Shown here: piece by piece, positions 44,986-52,999 of the stretch
Numbering within the stretch: the stretch's first letter is position 1
Layout of the letters: each line of letters starts with the position of its first letter
From: an uncultured Muribaculaceae bacterium
GTDB lineage: Bacteria; Bacteroidota; Bacteroidia; Bacteroidales; Muribaculaceae
Assembly: GCA_910577355.1 (NCBI GenBank)
Contig: CAJTMY010000007.1
Location: forward strand, 1-64,000
Length of the DNA: 64,000 nucleotides
Reading direction: 5' to 3'
Notes under the pieces: generated by a model
Database searches by the model: none
Seen by the model: only the letters and a program-made list of their open reading frames with translations
What the model was told of the DNA's origin: nothing
Made by a program: the position numbers and the translations under genes

Positions 44986-45783
44986 TCAGTTTCCGTAAGT
45001 GGCTTTATTCCAGCTATACCACTCGCCGCGGTCGTTGACAAGATCATCCTCCAACGCCGCAAGATCTATTATGGGATTCATCTTTAATCTATCATGATAT
45101 TTTTTTTCAAAATCATTGAGATTCAGAATATCCCCGAAATAAGCACGGAACATCTTCACCATAGCGATTTTTGCATCTTTTTTCGAATCGAACAACAGAC
45201 ATCTGTCTAGATCTATCATATTCGGCTTCACGACATATCCCCTTACAAATTTCAGCAACCCCGGTTTCCCATGTATGGTTGGCCTTTCTCGCACAAATGA
45301 CAGAATTATCTCTTTTTTATCAGTTTCCTCTACGTCGTATATGATAGAATTGATAGTAATAGTATTCTTTTCGGCATCGTATACAAAGGGATGTGCGATT
45401 TCGAAAAATTTATCACATCCTGTTTCATCACAATATATATCCCATGGATCTTTGAGTATCGAAGCCCCCGATGAAAAGTCCATAAGATCAAGAGAAAACA
45501 GAGCTTTACCATCAGCTATTGTGAAGCTTCTTGAACCCCATCCGTCATATATCACTTCTCGCCATTCACCATCAATTCCGTTCAAAACATCATATTCTTT
45601 CTCGAAAGTTGCGATTGAATCAGCACACAGCGTTACCGATACATCACCACGGGCAAGAGCCGAGAGAAAGTCTGTATCAATGCGACCTTTATTGTCGTTG
45701 GGTTCTTCAGACGAGCATGCACTTATCGCAAGCATTGCTAACAGCGCAATGACGATTGCCGCCAATTTATAAATATGTTTCAT
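44986..45783 (-). CDS. Lipoprotein of unknown function
   Basis: A 265-aa protein with a lipoprotein signal peptide and lipobox (LLAMLAISACSS, Cys at residue 23), followed by acidic residues (SSEEPNDN) as in many surface lipoproteins of Bacteroidota. The rest has no recognised domain. Its AT-rich sequence differs from mtnN. It lies 76 nt downstream of another small lipoprotein gene, perhaps co-transcribed. Confidence 0.7.
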   Translation of the reverse strand: MKHIYKLAAIVIALLAMLAISACSSEEPNDNKGRIDTDFLSALARGDVSVTLCADSIATFEKEYDVLNGIDGEWREVIYDGWGSRSFTIADGKALFSLDLMDFSSGASILKDPWDIYCDETGCDKFFEIAHPFVYDAEKNTITINSIIYDVEETDKKEIILSFVRERPTIHGKPGLLKFVRGYVVKPNMIDLDRCLLFDSKKDAKIAMVKMFRAYFGDILNLNDFEKKYHDRLKMNPIIDLAALEDDLVNDRGEWYSWNKATYGN

Positions 45784-45859
45784 AGTCTCTCTTATTGATT
45801 ATTAGGACGTATATAAATAATACCACTGTTGAAAGAATTGGATTTATAGCCATCGGGTA

Positions 45860-46162
45860 TCATACTCCCCTAAAGAGAGCAAATCCTCCGTCGTTGTCAT
45901 AGTTTACGCAGATTATGCGGTCAAAACCATCCTTGTCTTTGAGCAGTGATACGGTGTAGCCATCGGAGCGACCGCGCTCTTTGCCAAAAATACTGCCGAG
46001 AATGTTGCAGACTTCAGCCGAGTTTACATCATCTGTAATCTGACATATTTCGCTTTTCTCGGCAAGCAATGCGCTGTCAAGAGGTGGTGTTGGATCGTCG
46101 CCTTGCGATTGGCACGCTGTCATCAGCAATCCGACAAGAGCAAAGAATAGATGTTTTTTCAT
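45860..46162 (-). CDS. Small lipoprotein, possibly related to C10 peptidase propeptides
   Basis: A 100-aa protein with a lipobox (LVGLLMTACQS). The C-terminal half (NILGSIFGKE, LLKDKDGFDRIICVNYDNDGGFALFRGV) resembles the propeptide of streptopain-type C10 peptidases, where a segment ending GGFxxxSxD precedes the protease. Here the protein ends at that point. It could be a stand-alone inhibitor-like protein or a truncated C10 gene; no protease domain follows. AT-rich. Confidence 0.55.
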   Translation of the reverse strand: MKKHLFFALVGLLMTACQSQGDDPTPPLDSALLAEKSEICQITDDVNSAEVCNILGSIFGKERGRSDGYTVSLLKDKDGFDRIICVNYDNDGGFALFRGV

Positions 46163-46190
46163 GATAATGAAACGATTAATCGTTATTGTG

Positions 46191-46198
46191 CAAATATA
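46191..46198 (-). promoter_or_regulatory. -7 element of the small lipoprotein gene
   Basis: TATATTTG on the minus strand, 29 nt before the ATG at 46162. Confidence 0.6.
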
Positions 46199-46308
46199 AT
46201 TAAAAAAACAATAACATGGTTAAAAATTCACATAATTAATCTTTTTTAAGATTTAATATTAAATTCGTAAATATTCGCTCAGGGCAATATGTTGTGATTC
46301 AGCATGTT

Positions 46309-46333
46309 GCAGGGACGTACAGCTCGGGCGTCC
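46309..46333 (+). repeat. REP-like element, type B (degenerate)
   Basis: GCAG head, then GGACGTAC-AGCTCGG-GCGTCC, a worn type B palindrome. It lies in a 650-bp gap (46163-46816). The gap also has two near-identical 18-bp tracts (CAATATGTTGTGATTCAG at 46286-46303, and its variant near 46468) and a family D copy. No gene is seen in the gap. Confidence 0.5.
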
Positions 46334-46545
46334 GCTAACGCACGCATGTCATCGCGTTGAGAGCGGATTATAATGTAGGAATTGCAATATTTCTACTTCG
46401 ATAGTCATATATACAAGATAAGATTAATCGCGACAAATTTAACAAAAATAGCCGAGTAATCACGCCAATATGTCGTGATTCACTATTTGTATTCCGTTGT
46501 TTTGTCGCGATTGACACTCAGCAAGAAACCGGATACCGGATTTCG

Positions 46546-46660
46546 CCGCGGCAAGTGTCGCAGCTACGCAGCTCGATTCATATAATCGGCTCAAATACAG
46601 GGGCTACGCGCACCTACGGAGCGCTTACCCCTGCCTACTGTTCGCCCGGCTCCTACGGAG
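46546..46660 (-). repeat. Family D intergenic repeat, copy 3 (inverted)
   Basis: Read on the minus strand it has GCCGGGCGAACAGTAGGCAG, then GAGCTGCGTAGCTGCGACAC-TTGCCG, the same landmarks in the same order as at 7540 and 28020. The change of CCGCG to CTGCG in one arm is matched by CTGCG-type changes nearby, keeping hairpin potential. Confidence 0.6.
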
Positions 46661-46816
46661 CCTCTCCGAGTTAACACGCCTCGGATGGCAAAAACAGAAA
46701 AATCTGTGGAAATCTGCGTAATCTGTGTATGGTGGCTGCCTGATTGCAGACGGCGCACACAAATTCACTCGGATTTAAGAAGCGCATGCGGGGGACGGGC
46801 GCACGAGCCGCGTTGA

Positions 46817-48139
46817 TCAGCGGCGGGCGGGGACGGTGACGGTGTCGACGGCGGTGCCGGTGCGGTCGTAGAGGGTGAGGGTCATGCGCTCGGGGTTGAC
46901 GTCGAGCACAAGGCCGCCCACGGTGTGCGGGCCTTCACTCCAGCGCTGCGCGATGACGTCCTGATGGCCGACGAGATCCTTGAGGGCGCGGCCGCGGCCG
47001 TTGTCGCTCGACGATGCCACTACATATACTGTGGCCGGCTCGCCGGGAGCGGCTACCGATGTATTGTTCAAGGGATAAGTGCGCAGATATGCGTGATTGT
47101 TACCCGAAATGGCCAGGTCGACGCCGAGGCGTGTGAAGAGGTCGGCGAAGCGCTCAAGTTGCGAGTCGCTGCCGTCGGTGGCGATTATCCACTCGTAGTG
47201 CTCGACGGCCACGATGTAGCGCGATGGGTTGGCTGTGACTACCCGTTCTATCCACTCGCGGGCACGGTCGAGGGTCTCCTTGTTGCGCATGGCCTCGTTG
47301 TTGAGCATCAGGAAGAGCACGTCGCCGTACTTGAACCAGTAGCATACGCCTTCCTGCCCCTCGTATCCGTTGGCGGGGAGATGCCATGCGTAGCGGAAGT
47401 AGTCGTCGGTGCGGCCGTTCTGCCGGTTCATATGGTCGTGGTTGCCTTGAACGGGCGCCCACATATAGTTTTTGTATTCGGGCTGCTCGGAGAGCTCCGT
47501 CCAGTAGTTGTAGCTGCCGCCCCATGCGCACTGGTCGCCGGTGGAGAGTATCCAGTCGACTCCGCCGGCCACGCTGTCGAGTGTGTTGATCATGCCCATG
47601 GCATGATCGATGCGGCTCCACAGAGGCGAATAGTGGTGGTAGTCGCCGATGACTGCGGCGCGCCAGCTGCTGCCGGCGCCGGGAGCGGTGCGCAAGCGGC
47701 GGGGAGCGGATGTCCATGTGCCGCCGTCGGGAGCGGGCGCCGACACGGTGTAGATATAATCGGTAGAAGGTTGCAGACCGCTGAGTGTGGCGCCGTACTT
47801 GTCGAACACGTGGCGCTCGTATACGTCGGTGTTATCGGCGAGCTTGGAGAATATCGAGTCGTAGACGTTGCAACGCACACTTGTGCCGGGGACGGTGATG
47901 CCGCGCATCCATGCGGTGTCGTCGGCAGTGGTATAGCGCACGTACTGCCCCGGGGCATCGACGGCGCCTGCCCAGCTGACGCTCACCTCGTGCGAGGGAT
48001 CCTCGCCCACGGCGGTGAATATCGTATAAGCCGGCTCGCGCGAGCCGAGAGAGTCGAGGCCTGTGCCATAGCGCTGGCGTGCGCCGGCCGAGATCACAGC
48101 GGCCGACATAAGCATAATGGTGATAAAGCGGTTGTTCAT
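46817..48139 (-). CDS. Purple acid phosphatase-like metallophosphoesterase, secreted
   Basis: A 440-aa protein with a signal peptide (MNNRFITIMLMSAAVISAGA). A fibronectin-like N-terminal domain (SVSWAGAVDAPGQYVRY, LSGLQPSTDYIYTVSAP) precedes a metallophosphoesterase domain: VIGDYHH, LSTGDQC, GNHDHMN, VEHYEW and GNNHAY. This domain order is that of purple acid phosphatases. The final motif reads GNNHAY where GHxHxY is usual, and the first reads GDYHH. The ATG at 48139 is chosen to begin the signal peptide after the -7 box. Substrate unknown. Confidence 0.82.
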   Translation of the reverse strand: MNNRFITIMLMSAAVISAGARQRYGTGLDSLGSREPAYTIFTAVGEDPSHEVSVSWAGAVDAPGQYVRYTTADDTAWMRGITVPGTSVRCNVYDSIFSKLADNTDVYERHVFDKYGATLSGLQPSTDYIYTVSAPAPDGGTWTSAPRRLRTAPGAGSSWRAAVIGDYHHYSPLWSRIDHAMGMINTLDSVAGGVDWILSTGDQCAWGGSYNYWTELSEQPEYKNYMWAPVQGNHDHMNRQNGRTDDYFRYAWHLPANGYEGQEGVCYWFKYGDVLFLMLNNEAMRNKETLDRAREWIERVVTANPSRYIVAVEHYEWIIATDGSDSQLERFADLFTRLGVDLAISGNNHAYLRTYPLNNTSVAAPGEPATVYVVASSSDNGRGRALKDLVGHQDVIAQRWSEGPHTVGGLVLDVNPERMTLTLYDRTGTAVDTVTVPARR

Positions 48140-48164
48140 TGTATTATAGTTTATTGTGTGTCTG

Positions 48165-48172
48165 CAAAGGTA
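48165..48172 (-). promoter_or_regulatory. -7 element of the phosphoesterase gene
   Basis: TACCTTTG on the minus strand, 26 nt before the ATG at 48139 and just downstream of the toxin gene stop. Confidence 0.65.
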
Positions 48173-48186
48173 CATCTTTTTGCGGC

Positions 48187-48459
48187 TCAGCCAAAAAGTT
48201 CCGAATGTGAGCCGAGGCGCAATACCCCTATCTGATTTTCAGCCTCGTCCACCCATATCAAGAGGAAATCACCCTCGACATGGCATTCCATACATCCCTT
48301 ATAATTGCCGGTAAGCATATGCGGATTGTATCTTTCTGGTATCGGCATTTCGTCGCGCAGCATCTGCAAAATCGTCGCAACCTTCTCCATTTTCTTGGGT
48401 TGGTTGCGGAATCTCTTCGCATCTTTTTTGAATTGGGAGGAGAAGCGAAGATTCTTCAT
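48187..48459 (-). CDS. RelE/YafQ-family toxin
   Basis: A 90-aa protein of the RelE/ParE superfamily, YafQ type, expected to cut mRNA at the ribosome. FKKDAKRFRNQ at the N-terminus, LRDEMPIPERYNPHML and the C-terminal LLIWVDEAENQIGVLRLGSHSELFG match YafQ proteins. The His in GSHSELF is the usual catalytic region. It overlaps the upstream antitoxin gene by four bases (ATGA), as in many toxin-antitoxin operons. Confidence 0.88.
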   Translation of the reverse strand: MKNLRFSSQFKKDAKRFRNQPKKMEKVATILQMLRDEMPIPERYNPHMLTGNYKGCMECHVEGDFLLIWVDEAENQIGVLRLGSHSELFG

Positions 48460-48707
48460 AAGCCCATCGACTTGTACATGGCGTCGACACTCGATACATC
48501 GAGCGGGCCTTGCAGCCGACCGGCTTTTGCCTCGTCAATGGCAGCTCGCGTCTCGGTGTTAGGCTCGGAGTATGCAAGGTCGAGTAACGCGCATTCCACA
48601 AAATTATTAAGACTGCGGTTTTGCTTCCGAGCCATTTGTTTGAGCCGCTCAATCAAATCTACCGGGAGACGGAAGCTTTGTGCTTTTTTTTGAATCGCTA
48701 TATCCAT
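48456..48707 (-). CDS. Ribbon-helix-helix antitoxin partner of the RelE/YafQ toxin
   Basis: An 83-aa protein. QSFRLPVDLIERLKQMARKQ followed by NRSLNNFVECALLD is a ribbon-helix-helix DNA-binding fold; the acidic C-terminal tail is expected to bind the toxin. It precedes and overlaps the toxin gene. It should repress its own promoter, whose -7 box is at 48727-48734. Confidence 0.82.
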   Translation of the reverse strand: MDIAIQKKAQSFRLPVDLIERLKQMARKQNRSLNNFVECALLDLAYSEPNTETRAAIDEAKAGRLQGPLDVSSVDAMYKSMGL

Positions 48708-48726
48708 ATCTGATTTTATTTGTGTG

Positions 48727-48734
48727 CAAAATTA
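48727..48734 (-). promoter_or_regulatory. -7 element of the toxin-antitoxin operon
   Basis: TAATTTTG on the minus strand, 20 nt before the antitoxin ATG. Confidence 0.65.
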
Positions 48735-48806
48735 ATACATCTGTATCACAAAAACAAATTTAAATTTTGATTGGTTTATTGTACAACTCTTCACGGCGCT
48801 GTTGAT

Positions 48807-48920
48807 AAAATCGGCGGCCTGCGGGCGCCTTGCGAGGGGAGACGCTAACCGAGGGCGCCTCGTCTTGTAGACTCGGCGGCCTCGGTTACGCAGAAATCGG
48901 CGGGCTTCGCACGCCTGCCA
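48807..48920 (-). repeat. Family C intergenic repeat, copy 3 (inverted)
   Basis: On the minus strand it starts GGCGTGCGAAGCCCGCC-GATTT and ends GGCGCCCGCAGGCCGCC-GATTTT, with the GTAACCGAGGCCGCCGAG block in between. Order and spacing match the copies at 8996 and 22672, though the centre differs more. The rest of the gap 48708-49118 holds two REP elements and no gene. Confidence 0.75.
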
Positions 48921-48933
48921 TCCGGAGGGAATC

Positions 48934-48958
48934 GGTCGCACGAGCCGTACGTCCCTAC
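48934..48958 (-). repeat. REP-like element, type B
   Basis: On the minus strand GTAG heads a palindrome with arms GGACGTACGG and a degenerate GCGACC right end. It lies 120 nt from the type A copy at 49079. Confidence 0.65.
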
Positions 48959-49078
48959 TCTTCAATAATTTATCTTCCTAATATCGAAAAAAATAAAATC
49001 AGTGAGAATCTGAGGAATCTGTGTGAGGATCGCGCGCAACTTTGCAGGCGAACAGTGAGATGCGGATGTCGTGGTGGC

Positions 49079-49102
49079 GGTCGCGGCAGGCCGCGACCCT
49101 AC
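49079..49102 (-). repeat. REP element, type A
   Basis: On the minus strand it is identical over 24 nt to the copy inside the RAYT gene (5111-5134), 44 kb away. It lies 17 nt downstream of the menA stop codon, so it is at the 3' end of that transcript. Confidence 0.9.
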
Positions 49103-49118
49103 GGGCGTTTTACATTTG

Positions 49119-49994
49119 TTATCTCAGGGCGAAGATGACGAGGAGGGCGAGGGATACGGCGAACATCAGCATTGATGTGGCGCCGAGCAGGGGGGTGAGG
49201 GCCGCGCCGGTGCGGCGCTGCATTTCGGCGGTGATTTTAGCTGATAGGAGGAGGTAGGCCACGGGCACGGCTGCGCTCCAAGCCCCGGCGGCTATCCACG
49301 CATGGAGCAGAAACACTGCGGCGGCGATGGCATCGCACATGTACAGGCGGCGCATGGCGGGCTGTCCGTAGCGCACGCTGAGTGTGCGCTTGCCTACGGC
49401 GCGGTCGTCGTCTGTATCGCGGTAATTGTTGATTATAAGCACGTTAGCACCCATAAGGCCGATGGCGAGCGAGGCAAGAAATACGTCGGCCGTGAAAGCG
49501 TGTGCCTGCACGTAGTATGTGAGATTGACGGGGATTATGCCGAAGAAGAATATCACGGCCACCTCGCCGAGGCCGTTGGTCGACAGCGGGAACGGCCCGG
49601 CGCTGTATGCGAATACGCCGAGCGCGATGAACGCACCAACGGCGAGAAGCCACCATCCGCCCCAGGCCACGAGGCTGAGGCCGAAGCATCCTGCGAGGCC
49701 GAGGGTGATGTATATGGCTTTTTTCATTGCCTCGGGAGTTATCTCGCCCTCGGTGACGCCGCGGCGCGGGCCTTCGCGGCCGGGACGGTCGCGGCCGGCG
49801 GTGTAGTCGAAGTATTCGTTGGCGAAGTTTGATGCAATCTGGGCCAGTATGGCGAATATGAGGCATATGGCGGCGGGCGTGGCACGGAATGTGCCGTGCA
49901 GCAGGGCGTAGGCGCCGGCAGTTATCACGCCGGCCACCGACACAGGCAGTGTGCGCAGGCGCATGGCCTCGATCCAGTATCCGAGTGTTTTCAT
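49119..49994 (-). CDS. menA: 1,4-dihydroxy-2-naphthoate polyprenyltransferase
   Basis: MenA attaches the polyprenyl tail to DHNA at the cytoplasmic membrane in menaquinone synthesis. The 291-aa UbiA-superfamily protein has the first Asp-rich motif in FANEYFDYTAGRD, the second in NNYRDTDDDRAVGKRTL, and about eight or nine membrane segments. The -7 box lies only 5 nt before the ATG, so the message may be leaderless or nearly so. It follows the histidine kinase gene by 22 nt. Confidence 0.93.
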   Translation of the reverse strand: MKTLGYWIEAMRLRTLPVSVAGVITAGAYALLHGTFRATPAAICLIFAILAQIASNFANEYFDYTAGRDRPGREGPRRGVTEGEITPEAMKKAIYITLGLAGCFGLSLVAWGGWWLLAVGAFIALGVFAYSAGPFPLSTNGLGEVAVIFFFGIIPVNLTYYVQAHAFTADVFLASLAIGLMGANVLIINNYRDTDDDRAVGKRTLSVRYGQPAMRRLYMCDAIAAAVFLLHAWIAAGAWSAAVPVAYLLLSAKITAEMQRRTGAALTPLLGATSMLMFAVSLALLVIFALR

Positions 49995-49998
49995 ACAG

Positions 49999-50006
49999 CA
50001 AAGGTA
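49999..50006 (-). promoter_or_regulatory. -7 element of menA
   Basis: TACCTTTG on the minus strand, 4 nt before the ATG. Its position implies a very short or absent 5' leader. Confidence 0.6.
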
Positions 50007-50016
50007 CGGATTTTTT

Positions 50017-51303
50017 TCAAACGCCGGGCAATATTATGGTGAAACGGGTGAGGCGGTCGGCGGGGTCGGTGGCGAGGGTGAAGCGGGCGCGGTGGCGGTT
50101 GAGGATGTCGCGCACGAGGGTGAGGCCGACTCCTTGTCCCTGCGGCTTGTCGGTAAAGAATGGCGTGAAAATACGGCGGCTTTTTTCGACACTTATGCCG
50201 GGGCCGTTGTCGGTGACGGTTATCGTGGCGCGGCCGGCGGCATCGCGGATTGTACCTACCGCTACCCGGCCTGTGCCTGCCGGAAGTGTCGCAGCACTCT
50301 CGACGGCATTCTTGACGATATTGACGAGAGCCTGCTCGAGCAGTGTGCTGTCTATCAATGCCTCGGGTGTATCGGGCGATGTCTCCACGACAACGGGAAC
50401 GCCGTACTGCGCACCTATACTTTGCAGGAACGGGGCGGAACGTGTCACGAACTGCCCTACCGGGGTGCCGACAAGCTCGGCAGGCGGAATCCTCACAACA
50501 TCGGCATAGCGGCTTATAAAACCGCTCAACGCATGTGAACGCTCGGCGCACGATTGCATCAGCGCCCGGCAATCGTCCATCCCGGACACTTCGGCGAGCA
50601 CACAGTCGAGGGTGTCGAATGCCGAGCCAAGGCCGGCGACGGTGTTGTTGACTTCGTGCGATATGATGCGGATTATCTTCTCGTAGGCGGCACGCTCGGC
50701 TGCCGATACCGATGCGGTGATATCCTCGATGATGTAGAAACGGTGTTCGACGCCGCAGTCTACAAAGCTGTGGCACGAGCAACGCAGTGTGCCGCCGGCT
50801 GCGGTGATGTAGTCGGTGTTATCACCGCATGCGAGGGCATAAAGAAAAGGCTCGAATCCGGGCGAAGAGTCGAAGAGCGCACGGGCGGCGGCATTCACCA
50901 TCTTGGGGTGCCCGTCGAATCCGAGTATCACCACGCCGACGGGCGCGGCCTGCACCAGCAGGTCGACAAGACGGCTGCGCTCCTCGTAGCGTATGCGCTG
51001 ATCTTTGAGACGGGCGAGCATGTGGTTGAATGTGTCGGCTATGCGGTCGACCTCGCTCTGACCCACGTGGCGCAGGGCTGTGTTCCAGTCCTGCGCGCGC
51101 AGTATGTCGAGTCCGTCTGTAAGAGCGTTGAGCGGCCGCATGATGCGGCGGTAGAATAATATCAGGAACATCAGCGCCACAATCACAAGTCCCTCGGCGA
51201 TGAAGAACAGCGTGTTGTCGGTGCCGTATGCGGCCACAGCCGCCACACCGCCCATGGCGAGCACTATGGCTGTGAGGATGATGAAGAACAGACGCAGGGT
51301 CAT
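50017..51303 (-). CDS. Sensor histidine kinase (NtrY-like)
   Basis: A 428-aa membrane kinase: two membrane segments (about 3-25 and 32-50), a HAMP-like linker, a PAS-like domain (VGVVILGFDGHPKMVNAA), the phosphoacceptor His216 in IRIISHEVNNTV, and the ATPase with N box NIVKNAVESA, G1 DNGPGI and G2 GQGVGLT. The sensing loop between the membrane segments is very short, so the signal may be sensed in the membrane. Its start overlaps the stop of the response regulator by 4 nt. Confidence 0.9.
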   Translation of the reverse strand: MTLRLFFIILTAIVLAMGGVAAVAAYGTDNTLFFIAEGLVIVALMFLILFYRRIMRPLNALTDGLDILRAQDWNTALRHVGQSEVDRIADTFNHMLARLKDQRIRYEERSRLVDLLVQAAPVGVVILGFDGHPKMVNAAARALFDSSPGFEPFLYALACGDNTDYITAAGGTLRCSCHSFVDCGVEHRFYIIEDITASVSAAERAAYEKIIRIISHEVNNTVAGLGSAFDTLDCVLAEVSGMDDCRALMQSCAERSHALSGFISRYADVVRIPPAELVGTPVGQFVTRSAPFLQSIGAQYGVPVVVETSPDTPEALIDSTLLEQALVNIVKNAVESAATLPAGTGRVAVGTIRDAAGRATITVTDNGPGISVEKSRRIFTPFFTDKPQGQGVGLTLVRDILNRHRARFTLATDPADRLTRFTIILPGV

Positions 51304-52628
51304 GGGCGGATGTCGTATTTCTCCATGCGGCGATAGAGCGCGGCACGGCTGAGGCCGAGCATGGCGGCGGCACGCGATATGTTGCCGCGGCAGGCGGCGA
51401 GGGTATCGGCGATGCGGGCACGCTCAAAGGCGTCGAGGGTGCCTGAGGGTACCGATGCTGCGGATGTCGCATCGCCCGAGCTGCGGAAATCGTCGGCGCC
51501 GAGGGCGTCCTTGCCTGCGATGATAATGGTGCGCTCCACCAGATTCTTAAGCTCGCGTATGTTGCCGGGCCATGGCAAGGATGCCAGATAAGCGGCGGCA
51601 TCGGGCAGAAGCTGCGGCTCGGGGATGCCGTGGCGACGGGCGGCATCGGCGGCAAAGTGACGGGCAAGCAGGGCTACATCGGCTCCGCGGGCACGCAACG
51701 GCGGCAGTTCCACGCCCACAAGGTTGATGCGGTAGTAGAGATCCTCGCGGAAGGTGCGGGCGGCCACCATGGCACGCAGATCGGCGTTTGTGGCGCATAC
51801 CACACGCACGTCGACACTGCGGGTCTTGCTCGAGCCGAGACGCTCGAAGCGCTGCTCCTGCAACACGCGCAGCAGTTTCACCTGGCATACCGAGTCGAGC
51901 TCGCCTATCTCGTCGAGGAATATGGTGCCGCCGTCGGCTGCCTCGAAGCGCCCGATGCGGTCGGACACGGCATCGGTGAAAGCGCCCTTGACATGGCCGA
52001 ACATCTCGCTCTCAAACAAGCTCTGCGACAGGCCGCCGAGGTTGACCTTGACGAACGGGCCGGAGTGGCGGGGACTGTTGCGGTGAATGGCCTCGGCGAT
52101 AAGTTCCTTGCCGGTGCCGCTCTCACCCGTGATGAGCACGGGCGCCGATGTGGGCGCCACGCGGGCGACGGTCTCAAGCACCGACCGCAGGGCGGGACTC
52201 TCGCCCACGATCATGCTGCGGTCGAAAGAGTCGGACGACGCCGGATCGTTGCCGGCCGGCCGGGCCATGTCGATGGCGGTGGCTATGCGTGCGAGCAGGC
52301 GGCGGTTGTCCCATGGCTTGGTGATGAAGTCGAATGCGCCGGCGCGCATGCCCTCGACGGCGAGGTCGATGCTGCCCCAGGCTGTCATAAGTATGACGGG
52401 CATATCAGGCACCAGCAACTTGAACTGGCGCAGCAGCGTGAGGCCTTCGTCGCCGGTGGTGAAGCGCGAGAAATTCATATCGAGAAGCACGAGCTGCGGA
52501 GTGGCGCGGCGCACAGCCTCGACGGCTGTTGCCGAGCCATCGGCGGTGGAGACCTCGTATCCGGCATGCCTGAGGAGCATGGATAGCGACGCCCTCACGA
52601 CAGCATCATCGTCGACAATAAGGATCAT
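51300..52628 (-). CDS. Sigma-54-dependent response regulator (NtrC family)
   Basis: A 442-aa protein with a receiver domain (phospho-acceptor Asp50 in LVLLDMN), an AAA+ sigma-54 activator domain (Walker A GESGTGKE, GAFTDA in place of GAFTGA, FLDEIGELD Walker B) and a Fis-type helix-turn-helix (GNISRAAAMLGLSRAALYRRMEK). The partner kinase follows. It should activate sigma-54 promoters, and a candidate lies upstream of the exporter operon at 59583-59600. Its ATG overlaps the stop of the HigA-like gene by 4 nt. Confidence 0.93.
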   Translation of the reverse strand: MILIVDDDAVVRASLSMLLRHAGYEVSTADGSATAVEAVRRATPQLVLLDMNFSRFTTGDEGLTLLRQFKLLVPDMPVILMTAWGSIDLAVEGMRAGAFDFITKPWDNRRLLARIATAIDMARPAGNDPASSDSFDRSMIVGESPALRSVLETVARVAPTSAPVLITGESGTGKELIAEAIHRNSPRHSGPFVKVNLGGLSQSLFESEMFGHVKGAFTDAVSDRIGRFEAADGGTIFLDEIGELDSVCQVKLLRVLQEQRFERLGSSKTRSVDVRVVCATNADLRAMVAARTFREDLYYRINLVGVELPPLRARGADVALLARHFAADAARRHGIPEPQLLPDAAAYLASLPWPGNIRELKNLVERTIIIAGKDALGADDFRSSGDATSAASVPSGTLDAFERARIADTLAACRGNISRAAAMLGLSRAALYRRMEKYDIRP

Positions 52629-52999
52629 ACGCCCAATACTATTGCTGGATCAATGTTGAGCCTCTGACATATTTTCCGGCCTATCTTCAGTGTCGGCTCG
52701 CTTTTTCCGGACAAATAATCGCATATACGCGAAGGGCTGACGCCAAGAAGTTTAGCTACTGAAACTTGTGTAAGTCCCATTTCGTACATCCTCAGCTTTA
52801 TTACATCGGCAAGCGATGGTTCTCCGATATTATAATGTTGCTCTTCATAGTCGGCGACCATATTACCGAGAAGTTCCAACTCAATACGGTAAGGATCGGA
52901 AGGAGAAGCATCCTCATCCACAATGGGGAAAAGTTCCTCTACACGCTGTACCGCCCAGTTGTATTGCTCTTCTGTTTCAATCTTAGTCATAGCATTCAT
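52625..52999 (-). CDS. higA: HigA-like helix-turn-helix antitoxin
   Basis: A 124-aa protein with an acidic N-terminal half and a C-terminal helix-turn-helix (GLTQVSVAKLLGVSPSRICDYLSGKS). This is the layout of HigA antitoxins encoded downstream of their HigB toxin. It starts directly after the higB stop and its own stop overlaps the start codon of the response regulator. AT-rich compared with both neighbours, so probably inserted. Confidence 0.85.
   Translation of the reverse strand: MNAMTKIETEEQYNWAVQRVEELFPIVDEDASPSDPYRIELELLGNMVADYEEQHYNIGEPSLADVIKLRMYEMGLTQVSVAKLLGVSPSRICDYLSGKSEPTLKIGRKICQRLNIDPAIVLGV

Noticed and set aside
46925..48235. A 436-codon plus-strand frame opposite the phosphoesterase
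   Set aside because: The minus strand has a signal peptide, phosphatase motifs and a promoter; the plus frame has none.
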